Shown here: in pieces, positions 9,240 through 19,307 of the stretch | Layout of the letters: every line of letters begins with the position of its first letter | Numbering within the stretch: the first letter of the stretch is position 1 | Assembly (NCBI GenBank): GCA_913058345.1 | Contig: CAJXQR010000007.1 | Location: 62,001 to 126,000, forward strand | DNA from: an uncultured Gammaproteobacteria bacterium | GTDB lineage: Bacteria > Pseudomonadota > Gammaproteobacteria > Pseudomonadales > Porticoccaceae | Direction: 5' to 3' | Length of the DNA stretch: 64,000 nt | Program-made: the position numbers and the translations under genes | Notes under the pieces: generated by a model | The model's database searches: none | Seen by the model: the letters and a program-made list of their open reading frames with translations, nothing else | What the model was told of the DNA's origin: nothing

Positions 9240-10757
9240 TTACCTGATATCAATTGCGTGTTTCTCAATAATCGACTGCCATTTCGCAGGGCCGCTGCGA
9301 TGCACCGAATCACCTTCGCTATCCACCGCAACGGTAACAGGCATGTCAACCACTTCAAATTCATAAATAGCTTCCATACCTAATTCGGGAAACGCTACGA
9401 CTGTGGCTGCCGTAATAGCTTTAGACACTAAATAAGCAGCCCCGCCAACAGCCATTAAATACACCGCTTTACTATCACGGATTGCATCAATAGCGGCGTC
9501 ACCCCGCTCAGCTTTACCGACCATGCCAATCAGACCCGTTTGCTCGAGCATTGCTCGAGTAAACTTGTCCATTCGAGTTGCCGTAGTTGGTCCCGCTGGG
9601 CCAACCACCTCACCGTCAACAGGATCAACCGGGCCAACGTAGTAAATAAAACGGTTAGTAAAGTCGACAGGCAAGGTTTCACCATTAGCTAGCATATCGG
9701 TAATTTTCTTATGGGCGGCATCGCGGCCAGTCAATAATTTGCCCGATAAGAGTACCGTTTCTCCACTGCGCCACTCCCGAATCGATTCTGCATTCAGCTC
9801 ATCAAGGTTCACCCGGCGCACACTATCACCAACCTCCCAAGCGATATCAGGCCAGTCATCAAGATTGGGGGGCGTCAACTGTGCTGGCCCGCTACCATCC
9901 AGAGTAAAGTGGGTGTGCCGGGTGGCCGCACAGTTGGGAATCATTGCAACGGCTTTATTGGCTGCGTGGGTCGGATAATCTTTTACTTTGACGTCGAGCA
10001 CGGTGGTCAATCCACCAAGACCCTGAGCACCAATACCCAGCGCATTCACTTTTTTCATCAATTCAAGGCGCAGCTCTTCGCTGCGGTTTTCAGCACCGCG
10101 CGCCTGCAGCTCGTGAATATCAATCGGGTCGAGCAACACTTCTTTCGCCAATAGCATGGCCTTTTCAGCAGTGCCACCAATACCAATACCCAGCATGCCG
10201 GGCGGACACCAACCTGCCCCCATCTTTGGCACTTGCTCAAGTACCCAGTCAACAATGGAATCAGAAGGGTTGAGCATGGCAAACTTGGCTTTTGCTTCTG
10301 ATCCACCGCCTTTGGCCGCCACATAGACTTCCACATTGTCACCCGCGACTATTTCGTAGTGAATAACTGCCGGCGTATTATCTCCCGTATTCTTACGGGC
10401 ACCGTCAGGGTCTGCAAGAATAGAAGCACGTAATACATTATCGGGATAGGTATAGGCCTGACGTACGCCTTCATTAACCATGTCTGTGACAGACATGTCA
10501 CTCTGCCACTGCACATTCATACCCACTTTCAGGAAAACAGTAACAATTCCAGTATCCTGGCAAATAGGCCGATGCCCCATAGCGCACATGCGAGAATTAA
10601 CCAATATTTGCGCCATGGCATCTTTCGCTGCCTGTGATTCTTCTTTCTGGTAAGCCTCATCAACGGCTTTGATAAAATCAACGGGATGGTAATACGAAAT
10701 AAACTGTAGCGCATCGGCCACACCTTGAACCAGATCTTGCTGACGAATGACGGTCAT
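9240..10757 (-). CDS. Fumarate hydratase, class I (iron-sulfur)
   Basis: A 505-residue class I fumarase, the oxygen-sensitive 4Fe-4S enzyme that interconverts fumarate and malate in the TCA cycle. The N-terminal alpha domain shows RPICQDTGIVTVF with the cluster Cys, the KGGGSEAKAKFAM block and GIGGTAEKAM. The C-terminal beta domain shows GPTTATRMDKFT and the VGKAERG segment. The single-chain form resembles E. coli FumA/FumB in domain order, though a letter cannot be assigned. It is followed by a terminator and preceded by a small coiled-coil membrane gene 47 bases upstream on the same strand. Confidence 0.94.
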   Translation of the reverse strand: MTVIRQQDLVQGVADALQFISYYHPVDFIKAVDEAYQKEESQAAKDAMAQILVNSRMCAMGHRPICQDTGIVTVFLKVGMNVQWQSDMSVTDMVNEGVRQAYTYPDNVLRASILADPDGARKNTGDNTPAVIHYEIVAGDNVEVYVAAKGGGSEAKAKFAMLNPSDSIVDWVLEQVPKMGAGWCPPGMLGIGIGGTAEKAMLLAKEVLLDPIDIHELQARGAENRSEELRLELMKKVNALGIGAQGLGGLTTVLDVKVKDYPTHAANKAVAMIPNCAATRHTHFTLDGSGPAQLTPPNLDDWPDIAWEVGDSVRRVNLDELNAESIREWRSGETVLLSGKLLTGRDAAHKKITDMLANGETLPVDFTNRFIYYVGPVDPVDGEVVGPAGPTTATRMDKFTRAMLEQTGLIGMVGKAERGDAAIDAIRDSKAVYLMAVGGAAYLVSKAITAATVVAFPELGMEAIYEFEVVDMPVTVAVDSEGDSVHRSGPAKWQSIIEKHAIDIR

Positions 10758-10804
10758 AACTCCTCTCTCATATATTCAATGAAATAATTATTAAGGCCAG
10801 GCTA

Positions 10805-11599
10805 TCAATTCCCTGACGAAGCAGGGTGTAGGCGGCTAAATTTTTCATTAGTTTGTCGTCTGAAGGCATCCATAGATTTCACCGCTTGTTCAAACTCTGT
10901 AAGCCGTTGACTCTGGCTCTGACGGTTTTTTTCGATCAACTTTCGCAGATCGCTCGCCTCGCTATTGAAGGTTTTGATCTTACCCTCAAGACTTTTCAAC
11001 TGATTATGAAAATCATCGGTTTGCGCATTTGCCACCAATGAGGCACTGCTCATTTTCTTTATCTCAGCCTGCACATTCTTTAAAGCTGCGTGCACCCCAT
11101 CTACATTTTTTTCTAAAGACGCATGGGAATGCTGGATTTTTTTCAAATTATTTGTAGCCTCGCGGTCTGCTAACTGGAGAGCTTTAATGGCCTTCTTATT
11201 GCGATCATTAGCCACGCCCCAGAGTTTTTTAATCTCCGACCAATGCTGAGCCAAGGTCTCTTCCTGCTGATTCAGCTTAATCGTCAGAGCAGCGCCGGAT
11301 TGTGCGACTGACTCATCACTCGACGCCAAGCGCAAGGCAAGATCATCAAATTCATGCTGTAAAATGGCCTGAGATTGACTCTGCCGCCAGGAAAAAGCAG
11401 ATAATGCGCCAAGGCTAAGACTCAAGAGCCCGACAAGAAAACAAAGCACAATAAAGCCCAATTTTTTCGGCTCAGAAGCAGCCTCGGAACTGGAAGCCCG
11501 TGGTTTTTCTTTCGGCTCTGTAAAGCCAGCCTGCAGAGGCGCTGACTCATCACGCCGGGCAATAAAGGGCTCTCGACGACCAGGCTTATCTTTTGTCAT
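10805..11599 (-). CDS. Hypothetical single-pass membrane protein with long coiled coil
   Basis: I do not recognise this 264-residue protein. Residues about 1-45 are polar and basic, then one hydrophobic helix follows (LGFIVLCFLVGLLSLSLGAL), and the remaining 180 residues are predicted to be a nearly uninterrupted coiled coil rich in K, E, Q and S. This topology suits a cytoplasmic N-terminus and a periplasmic rod. The ATG at 11599 is preferred over a TTG six bases upstream. It is on the same strand as fumarase, 47 bases upstream of it, but no functional link is evident. Confidence 0.65.
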   Translation of the reverse strand: MTKDKPGRREPFIARRDESAPLQAGFTEPKEKPRASSSEAASEPKKLGFIVLCFLVGLLSLSLGALSAFSWRQSQSQAILQHEFDDLALRLASSDESVAQSGAALTIKLNQQEETLAQHWSEIKKLWGVANDRNKKAIKALQLADREATNNLKKIQHSHASLEKNVDGVHAALKNVQAEIKKMSSASLVANAQTDDFHNQLKSLEGKIKTFNSEASDLRKLIEKNRQSQSQRLTEFEQAVKSMDAFRRQTNEKFSRLHPASSGN

Positions 11600-11662
11600 T
11601 GTCAATCACTGTATTTGCAGTTGGTGAAACAGACAGAATTATACACTTTTGTCGAACTGCCC

Positions 11663-11700
11663 CATAAAAAAACCGGCCAACAAAGGCCGGTTTTTTTATG
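11663..11700 (-). terminator. Terminator behind the urate-hydroxylase-like gene
   Basis: A perfect 38-base inverted repeat: a CCGGCC/GGCCGG core with a six-base loop (AACAAA), flanked by seven A and seven T. It lies 10 bases behind the stop of the gene ending at 11711 and can also act for plus-strand transcripts. Confidence 0.92.
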
Positions 11701-11710
11701 TTATTACGTA

Positions 11711-12367
11711 TTAGACGTATTGGAAAATCAAAGCCATAACAACAGTCAAGCCTAGACTAGAATGAATCACGCCTTTCACCGTTGTCATTGGTCCCTGCTT
11801 ACCGATAATCGCATTCACTTCCAGTGCTGCGATCAAAGCCAGGACCAAATACAAAGCAACACCACCGCCGTTGACACTGAGTAAACTGTTAGCACCATAA
11901 CCAATATGCGGAGAAGCCAGCATACAATAGGCCATCGGGGCAGAGAACAAGGTATTGGTGCGAGAAGCGAGCAGCGCTTTACCGGCCGCAGCAGGACCAT
12001 CACCTTCAACCATACCCAGAGCAATCTTCTGGTTTGGCCAAATAATCAACCAGACATTGAGGAACATTAACGTGCCGAACAGCGCGCCGACAACGATGTA
12101 TTCATTCATCACACCTTGCTTTTGAACACCCATCAACAAAAATAAGCCAGTGATGAAGGTAAACATGGCGCCCCAACGGAACCACCACAATGCACTTGGC
12201 GCCAGCTTAGCCTTTGCATCGGACAGGGCTTCGGGTGTCGCTTGTTTAAAATAGCCACCCTGAACGAAGTTAAAATAGTACAGCAAACCTATCCAGGTGA
12301 TACCGAAGAGTAAATGCCCCCAGCGGAAAAGGAAATTAATAAACTCCATCGTTGAAATACTATCCAT
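11711..12367 (-). CDS. Urate hydroxylase PuuD-like integral membrane protein
   Basis: The 218-residue polytopic protein matches the N-terminal membrane domain of PuuD, the urate hydroxylase of purine breakdown (urate oxidase N-terminal domain family). Visible features are five to six hydrophobic helices, the WGHLLFGITWIGLLYYFNFVQ start, and the histidine and tryptophan residues typical of the haem-linked domain. The C-terminal cytochrome c part found in full-length PuuD is missing, so the molecule may have a different electron acceptor or a different role. No other purine catabolic gene is near. The ATG at 12367 has GAGG eight bases upstream. An octanucleotide repeat lies directly before this ribosome-binding site. 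Confidence 0.75.
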   Translation of the reverse strand: MDSISTMEFINFLFRWGHLLFGITWIGLLYYFNFVQGGYFKQATPEALSDAKAKLAPSALWWFRWGAMFTFITGLFLLMGVQKQGVMNEYIVVGALFGTLMFLNVWLIIWPNQKIALGMVEGDGPAAAGKALLASRTNTLFSAPMAYCMLASPHIGYGANSLLSVNGGGVALYLVLALIAALEVNAIIGKQGPMTTVKGVIHSSLGLTVVMALIFQYV

Positions 12368-12381
12368 CACTGTAACCTCTG

Positions 12382-12413
12382 TTTTGTTGTTTTGTTGTTT
12401 TGTTGTTTTGTTG
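12382..12413. repeat. Four tandem copies of the octamer TTTTGTTG
   Basis: Four perfect, uninterrupted 8-base units lie just upstream of the ribosome-binding site of the urate-hydroxylase-like gene (minus strand reads CAACAAAA). They sit about 15 bases before its ATG. Such repeats can change copy number by slipped-strand mispairing and alter promoter or leader spacing. Confidence 0.95.
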
Positions 12414-12794
12414 TCTATTGGTGCTTAAATCGACATTGCCCGCCTCTTTACTCAACCTAAAGCCCCGCTCTAAGCCGAATTTACTGCAGGCTGTAAATGT
12501 GTTGCATCGTACCACGCAGATGAAGCTCTTCTGATGTTAGGAGGATTTGGCCAAAGACCCCGTACCCGCGGGCACCGGCTTCAACAGAAGAAGCTTCGCC
12601 CGACACGCTAAACAGATACGCGTGTAGTCCGCACCTGCTTAGCGCATACCTTAGCCGAAACCCGTATGACAAGCACTAAAGCAAACTTATTATCTCAGAC
12701 ACAGAGCGCTTTACACGCGCCCATTATAAGCGCACTTTTTAAGTGCCGTAGCCTGGATCAATAGACGATGTCCAGCGGTGCTTCTTAAATGCGG
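12414..12794. other. Gene-poor stretch with hairpins and a possible minus-strand promoter
   Basis: This 380-base stretch between sodB and the urate-hydroxylase-like gene holds no recognisable gene. A perfect TATAAT lies on the minus strand at 12723-12728, followed by a GGGCGC segment, but the -35 element is weak. Downstream of it are several small inverted repeats (for example GCTTC/GAAGC and ACCCGCGGG near 12565-12600). A 63-codon frame at 12481-12672 starts with TTG, has no good ribosome-binding site and resembles nothing I know. The stretch may be a long leader of the gene at 12367 or a small RNA. Confidence 0.4.
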
Positions 12795-13373
12795 CTATGC
12801 AAAATTGTCAGCGACAAAATCCCAGTTCACCAAAGTCCAGAACGCTTCAAGATATTTTGGCCGAGCATTGCGATAATCGATGTAGTAGGCATGCTCCCAA
12901 ACATCACAGGTAAGGAGAGGCGTTTGCCCGGCGGTTAAGGGGCAACCGGCGTTACTGGTATTAACGATTTCAAGATTACCGTCGGTATTTTTTACCAGCC
13001 AGGTCCAACCTGAGCCAAAGTTAGTTGCCGCTGAAGTAGAAAAATCTGATTTAAATTTATCAAAAGAGCCAAATGCTGAATCGATAGCTGCGGCCAAATC
13101 ACCGGTAACTGCATCCGCGCCATTAGGCGTTAAGCCATTCCAGTAGAAGGTATGATTCCAAATTTGTGCCGCATTATTGAAAATACCACCGCTAGATTTT
13201 TTAATGATTTCTTCCAGTGACAAGCCTTCAAATTCAGTACCTGGCACCAAATTATTCAAATTATTAACATAAGTTTGATGATGCTTTCCGTAATGAAACC
13301 CTATCGTTTCGGCAGAAATAGTGGGAGCCAATGCATCATTAGCATAAGGTAACGCGGGTAATTCAAAAGCCAT
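12795..13373 (-). CDS. sodB: Superoxide dismutase, iron type
   Basis: SodB converts superoxide to oxygen and hydrogen peroxide in the cytoplasm. The 192-residue length is typical. The metal ligands are in place: His in [12 protein letters not shown], His in [12 protein letters not shown], and the Asp/His pair in [11 protein letters not shown]. The Gln-containing [13 protein letters not shown] segment favours Fe over Mn. I start at the ATG at 13373, which begins [11 protein letters not shown] and has AGGAG seven bases upstream; the open frame extends to 13415 with a non-conserved stretch. It is monocistronic between two gene-poor regions. Confidence 0.96.
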   Translation of the reverse strand: MAFELPALPYANDALAPTISAETIGFHYGKHHQTYVNNLNNLVPGTEFEGLSLEEIIKKSSGGIFNNAAQIWNHTFYWNGLTPNGADAVTGDLAAAIDSAFGSFDKFKSDFSTSAATNFGSGWTWLVKNTDGNLEIVNTSNAGCPLTAGQTPLLTCDVWEHAYYIDYRNARPKYLEAFWTLVNWDFVADNFA

Positions 13374-13536
13374 GGTGAATCTCCTAATAAAAATGATAAA
13401 TAATCGAAAATACAACTCGGTTATTTAGTCGGGTGATAGATTCTCAACAAAACAAGTCATGCAAGGTAAGTCTATATTATGATGAACGAGCTCTCTACTA
13501 ATCAAGCCAATTAACTCGTTCTTTGAAAAAGTCTCC

Positions 13537-13574
13537 TGCATAAAAAACCCCGCGTAAGCGAGGTTTTTTATGCA
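13537..13574 (-). terminator. Terminator behind groEL
   Basis: A 38-base inverted repeat with one mismatch (C/A), a GTAA loop and A6/T6 flanks. It lies 15 bases downstream of the groEL stop on the minus strand. Confidence 0.92.
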
Positions 13575-13588
13575 GGTAGGCAGTGGGC

Positions 13589-15274
<1,686 letters not shown>

Positions 15275-15321
15275 CTAAATCTTAATGTCTAAATGAAATA
15301 CCCGTAGAGCGGTATTCAGTA

Positions 15322-15618
15322 TCAGTCTTCAAGAACGCCGAAGATTTCAGCTTCACTCATAATAATGAGTTCGTCGTCGCCATCTTTAATGGTGTTGTTA
15401 TTGCCAGGGAAACCACCGAAAACAACTTTATCGCCGACTTTGACACTGAGTGGACTAATCTCGCCGTTATTCAACAAACGACCTTGGCCAACGGCAACAA
15501 CTTCGCCTTCATTGGGCTTTTCTTTTGCAGAACCCGGCAGCAAAATACCGCCAGCAGTTGTTTCTTCTTCTTCGTTGCGGCGCACGACAACACGGTCATG
15601 CAAGGGACGAATTTTCAT
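15322..15618 (-). CDS. groES: Co-chaperonin GroES (10 kDa)
   Basis: GroES caps the GroEL ring. The 98-residue protein starts with [14 protein letters not shown], carries the mobile loop [18 protein letters not shown] and ends in the usual ILIM-like strand (here [17 protein letters not shown]). [12 protein letters not shown] insert near residue 78 is a little longer than the common form. It leads the groES-groEL operon; fxsA lies upstream on the same strand with about 165 bases between. Confidence 0.97.
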   Translation of the reverse strand: MKIRPLHDRVVVRRNEEEETTAGGILLPGSAKEKPNEGEVVAVGQGRLLNNGEISPLSVKVGDKVVFGGFPGNNNTIKDGDDELIIMSEAEIFGVLED

Positions 15619-15683
15619 CTAACTCCACCTCTTAAATTGCATTAAGTAACTATGCTCGATCGACTAAAGATCGAAGCTGCAAG

Positions 15684-15715
15684 GTATCTGGAGGCAGCAA
15701 AATAGAAATCAAGGG
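15684..15715 (-). promoter_or_regulatory. Possible heat-shock (sigma-32-like) promoter of groES-groEL
   Basis: On the minus strand CCCTTGATT is followed, after about 12 bases, by CCTCCAGAT, which loosely fits the sigma-32 pattern CTTGAA / CCCCAT. It lies about 65 bases upstream of the groES ATG. No CIRCE element was seen. The match is imperfect. Confidence 0.35.
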
Positions 15716-15784
15716 CTAAACTATAAATTTATCAATTTCACTCGGTGGTAGGCGGGGGTAACCGATCATAGAACAAGAAAACGA

Positions 15785-16273
15785 TCAGCGCTCATCCTCA
15801 CGACGACCCTGTATTTGTTTTTCCTCCTCACGGCGCTCACCTTCACGCCAAAATTCACCCTCAAAGGTATTGTCACTTTTACCTTGACGATAGCCAGAAC
15901 CGCCGACAATACCACCCTGAAAGACATTCACTCGTCCCACCAATCGCCGTACCAGGGATCGTCGCAACATCGGGGTCAAACCGGCAAAGCCAAGAACATC
16001 GGTAAAGAAACCGGGCGTGAGTAACAACACACCCGAAACTGCCAGCACGACACCCTCGAGCATCTCCTGAGCCGGCAGCTCACCGTTATCCATGCGCTGA
16101 TTGACCCGAAGTAAAGTACTCAAGCCCTGGCGCCGTAGCATCGCAAGACCAAGCACCGCAGTCAGTAGCACTGCGGCAATGGTTGGCACCGCGCCAATAA
16201 GGCCGCCCACTTGAATGAGCAGCCACATTTCAACGATGGGCACGATAATAAAGATGAGTAAAAGAAAACGCAC
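15785..16273 (-). CDS. fxsA: FxsA family membrane protein
   Basis: FxsA is a small inner-membrane protein known in E. coli for suppressing F-plasmid exclusion of phage T7; its normal role is unclear. The 162-residue protein begins with a hydrophobic helix (RFLLLIFIIVPIVEMWLLIQVG), has the conserved GLAMLRRQG segment and a second hydrophobic hairpin ending in LTPGFFTDVLGF. The C-terminal 45 residues are polar and highly charged. Location next to groES-groEL is the same as in E. coli. It is divergent from the ampG-like gene. Confidence 0.88.
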   Translation of the reverse strand: MRFLLLIFIIVPIVEMWLLIQVGGLIGAVPTIAAVLLTAVLGLAMLRRQGLSTLLRVNQRMDNGELPAQEMLEGVVLAVSGVLLLTPGFFTDVLGFAGLTPMLRRSLVRRLVGRVNVFQGGIVGGSGYRQGKSDNTFEGEFWREGERREEEKQIQGRREDER

Positions 16274-16424
16274 GGCGACCCCAGTTATTCAAACGTGTTA
16301 TTAGATCATTGGGTTTAAGGATTCAAATTCAAGCATAGCCGCGAGCAAATAAAACTCACGGCTATGCTGGTCGCCAAGCCCTCCTTTGTTTTAAGGTAGC
16401 ACCTTAATCGTATTCGGGCACACC

Positions 16425-17678
16425 ATGAGCAGCCAGCCTCTGCACGACATCATCTTCAACCGGCGCATGCTAATCTGTATTTTCACTGGTTTTGCCTCGG
16501 GTCTACCACTCTATATTTTAATTTCATTGGTCCCCGCCTGGCTGCGAACGGAAGGGGTTGGCTTAAAAGAGATCGGCCTCTTCACTCTAATTGGACTACC
16601 CTACACTTGGAAGTTTTTCTGGTCGCCGCTACTGGAGCGCTATCCCCTCCCTCTGCTCGGCCGCCGTCGCGGCTGGATGCTGCTGACACAGGTCGGCCTG
16701 CTATGCAGTATCGCCGCGCTGCCACAATTTGACACCGCAACCCAACTTTGGCCCCTTGCCGCACTCTGCGCCTTGATCGCTTTTCTCAGTGCAACACAAG
16801 ATATTGTTATTGATGCCTACCGGCGCGAGTTACTGCCCGACATAGAACTTGGCCTGGGCAACTCTATTCACGTTAATGCCTACCGCATAGCGGGGCTGGT
16901 ACCGGGCTCCTTATCGCTGATTCTGGCCGACGTCCTTCCCTGGGATACGGTTTTTCTAATTACCGCTGCGTTTATGTCGATAGCGATTGTACTAACGCTG
17001 TCTATTAAAGAGCCCAATCACCCTAATCCGACACCAGCAACGCTCCAGGCCGCCATCATCGAACCTTTTCGCGAATTTTTCCAGCGCCTCGGGCTACGCC
17101 AGGCGTTGTTAGTATTAAGCTTTATGTTTCTCTACAAACTCGGGGACAACATGGCAACCGCTCTGGCGACACCCTTTTATATCGACATGGGTTTTGAGCT
17201 GTCGCAAATCGGCATTATCGCTAAACACGCCGCTCTGTGGCCGATGATAGCCGGCGGCTTGCTCGGTGGTTTGATGATGGTCAAGATTGGCATCAATAGA
17301 GCATTATGGGTATTTGGTGTGGTGCAGCTGATTTCTATTTTGGGGTTTGCACTGATGGCTCATGTCGGCGAGGGGCTGTGGCTATTGGCACTGGTGATTG
17401 GTTTTGAATACCTCGGTGTCGGTCTCGGTGCGGCAGCCTTCATCGCTTTTATTGCTCGCACCACCAGTCGCGTCCATAGCGCCACCCAGTTTGCATTGTT
17501 TACCGCCCTGACTGCCGTACCCCGCACAGTTGCCAACGCCGGCACCGGCTATTTAGTGGAAGCTGTAGGCTGGGAGGTATTTTTTTACAGTTGCGCGCTA
17601 CTCGCTCTGCCCGGCATGCTTTTATTATATCAAGTCGCACCTTGGAATCAGGTCAATGCGCGGCAGGAAGCGGTTTGA
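16425..17678 (+). CDS. ampG: AmpG-type muropeptide permease (MFS)
   Basis: The 417-residue protein has 12 predicted membrane helices and the AmpG-like start FASGLPLYILISLVPAWLR, the PYTWKFFWSPLLERYPLPLL loop and SATQDIVIDAYRRELLP, all typical of the permease that imports GlcNAc-anhydroMurNAc peptides for cell-wall recycling. It converges on ampE with 8 bases between the stops, placing it in a recycling cluster with ampE and ampD. Fusion or truncation is not seen. Confidence 0.88.
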   Translation: MSSQPLHDIIFNRRMLICIFTGFASGLPLYILISLVPAWLRTEGVGLKEIGLFTLIGLPYTWKFFWSPLLERYPLPLLGRRRGWMLLTQVGLLCSIAALPQFDTATQLWPLAALCALIAFLSATQDIVIDAYRRELLPDIELGLGNSIHVNAYRIAGLVPGSLSLILADVLPWDTVFLITAAFMSIAIVLTLSIKEPNHPNPTPATLQAAIIEPFREFFQRLGLRQALLVLSFMFLYKLGDNMATALATPFYIDMGFELSQIGIIAKHAALWPMIAGGLLGGLMMVKIGINRALWVFGVVQLISILGFALMAHVGEGLWLLALVIGFEYLGVGLGAAAFIAFIARTTSRVHSATQFALFTALTAVPRTVANAGTGYLVEAVGWEVFFYSCALLALPGMLLLYQVAPWNQVNARQEAV

Positions 17679-17686
17679 GAAACCCC

Positions 17687-18589
17687 TTACAGAACCAAGG
17701 CCAGCGCCAACAAACAAAGCCAAAACACCAGCACGCGCTTGAAGAGCTGGGCTATTTGCTCGCAACTGGCAGCGATATCTGCCGTAGACGTCAACCCTAT
17801 ACCCCACCTAGAAGCCGCCTTATCGGCACCCAATGCGTCATTCACACAGTCCTGTAGAACATCTGCGCTGGGACGAGCACTGAACCAACGAGTCAGCCAC
17901 TGGGAGAGCCCAGCCCCGAAGCTGCCGACCAGGCTCAACGCAAAACCCACTAATCCTAGTGGCAGCCACTCTAACAAAGTCAACCAACGGCTGGATTCTC
18001 GCAAATATAAATACTCAGAAAAACCGGATTCCCCTGCCTCAGCGTCGGCGACCGACAACACGAAAGATGAGCGATAAAGCACGGACAAGCGATAGAGCAA
18101 AGCCCCAGCCACACCACCAAGAAGACTCCAAAAGACCACGGCCAGATAGCGTTCAAAATAGGCATAGGCAACGCGCTGACGCAATTCTTGATCGAGTGTT
18201 GGCAAGTCAAAGGCTATTAGCCTGCGTTTATCAGCACTCAGAAGTTCACCCACATGAAAAGCTGCCTGACTATCACCACGCAATAAATCATTCTCTAGAG
18301 TCTTTAATTCGCCCTGTAAATCACCGCGCCCAAGACTATAAAGCAGCACCCATAGCTCAAATACTATTAACAACATAGGAACGCTTTCCAGAGCATTCAG
18401 TAACAAGCACAATCCCACGACCGGGAAGCCGAGCGTGACCAACAGCTGCCCTGAGGGGATTTTTCTTACCGAGTGCCAACCAGCCACGCGTTGCAACCAG
18501 GCGAAAAACAAGCTATCACGTTGTATCGAGGTTAATGGCGCCTGGTAGTGAATGATCGCTAGCGCCAAAATGATACTGAGAAAAATCAT
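17687..18589 (-). CDS. ampE: AmpE-like membrane protein
   Basis: AmpE is an inner-membrane protein of unclear biochemical function encoded with AmpD and implicated in beta-lactamase induction signalling. The 300-residue protein has four or so hydrophobic segments, with the family-like N-terminus MIFLSIILALAIIHYQ, a long soluble loop and the WSLLGGVAGALLYRL helix. Its start overlaps the end of ampD by four bases (ATGA), so the two are translated together. Recognition rests on N-terminal similarity and the ampD context. Confidence 0.85.
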   Translation of the reverse strand: MIFLSIILALAIIHYQAPLTSIQRDSLFFAWLQRVAGWHSVRKIPSGQLLVTLGFPVVGLCLLLNALESVPMLLIVFELWVLLYSLGRGDLQGELKTLENDLLRGDSQAAFHVGELLSADKRRLIAFDLPTLDQELRQRVAYAYFERYLAVVFWSLLGGVAGALLYRLSVLYRSSFVLSVADAEAGESGFSEYLYLRESSRWLTLLEWLPLGLVGFALSLVGSFGAGLSQWLTRWFSARPSADVLQDCVNDALGADKAASRWGIGLTSTADIAASCEQIAQLFKRVLVFWLCLLALALVL

Positions 18590-19179
18590 CCGTCATTACG
18601 CCTTTCTTTTGTAGAGCTATCAGTGAGTCTATCGGTATCAGCAAGCATGGAAAAAAAACGCGCCCAGTCAAAAGCCGGACCGGGGTCTGTTTTACGCCCC
18701 GGTGAAATATCACTGTGGCCAACAACCCTCTCAGTAGTCAACGCGGGGTAGATTGCCAATAACTGACGACAAACTTGCACCAGGCTTTGGTACTGCTTGG
18801 CGCTATAGGGCGTCGTATCGGTGCCTTCAAGTTCGATACCAATAGAATAGTCGTTACAATTGGCGCAGCCGGCGAAGCTCGAAACCCCAGCGTGCCATGC
18901 GCGCCGACTTAGCGGCACAAATTGCACTACCTCTCCTTCACGATCAATTAAGAGATGAGAAGACACCTGTAAAGCGGCAATTTCTGCAAAGTAGCGGTGC
19001 TCATCGGCGTTTAATTGATTCGTAAAAAACTGCTCGATGTAGCCACCGCCAAACTGGCCTGGTGGCAAGCTGATACCGTGGATCACCAGCAAGGATATCT
19101 CGCTATCCGCTGGTCGCTCACCGCAGTTGGGTGATGGGCATAAACGCGCACCTGCCAGCCAGTCATGTTTATTGATCAT
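18586..19179 (-). CDS. ampD: 1,6-anhydro-N-acetylmuramyl-L-alanine amidase AmpD
   Basis: AmpD is a cytoplasmic zinc amidase that cleaves the peptide from anhydro-muropeptides, recycling peptidoglycan and keeping AmpR-type induction off. In this 197-residue protein the zinc ligands are visible as His34 (LVIHGISLPPG), and the His and Asp of VVGHSDISPGRKTDPGP. The SIGIELEGTD segment is also conserved. It is divergent from nadC, the same arrangement as in E. coli, and overlaps ampE by four bases. Confidence 0.95.
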   Translation of the reverse strand: MINKHDWLAGARLCPSPNCGERPADSEISLLVIHGISLPPGQFGGGYIEQFFTNQLNADEHRYFAEIAALQVSSHLLIDREGEVVQFVPLSRRAWHAGVSSFAGCANCNDYSIGIELEGTDTTPYSAKQYQSLVQVCRQLLAIYPALTTERVVGHSDISPGRKTDPGPAFDWARFFSMLADTDRLTDSSTKERRNDG

Positions 19180-19271
19180 TCGGCAAGGCCCTCCAAACCA
19201 TCACAGACACGATCAATACTCTCTCTATCCATTCGTTTTGCCTCACTGATATTCCCGCAGCTTAACTGCAT

Positions 19272-19280
19272 TGCTATAAT
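19272..19280 (+). promoter_or_regulatory. Extended -10 promoter element of nadC
   Basis: TGCTATAAT at 19272-19280 is a perfect extended -10 hexamer, about 28 bases before the nadC start codon. The -35 position has only a weak match, as expected when the extended -10 is present. Confidence 0.6.
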
Positions 19281-19307
19281 CGCGGCAAAATTTATTGAGG
19301 AAATTCC

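Noticed and set aside
12481-12672. Minus-strand frame of 63 codons
   Set aside because: It begins with TTG, lacks a good ribosome-binding site and matches no family; it is kept only as part of the unexplained stretch.
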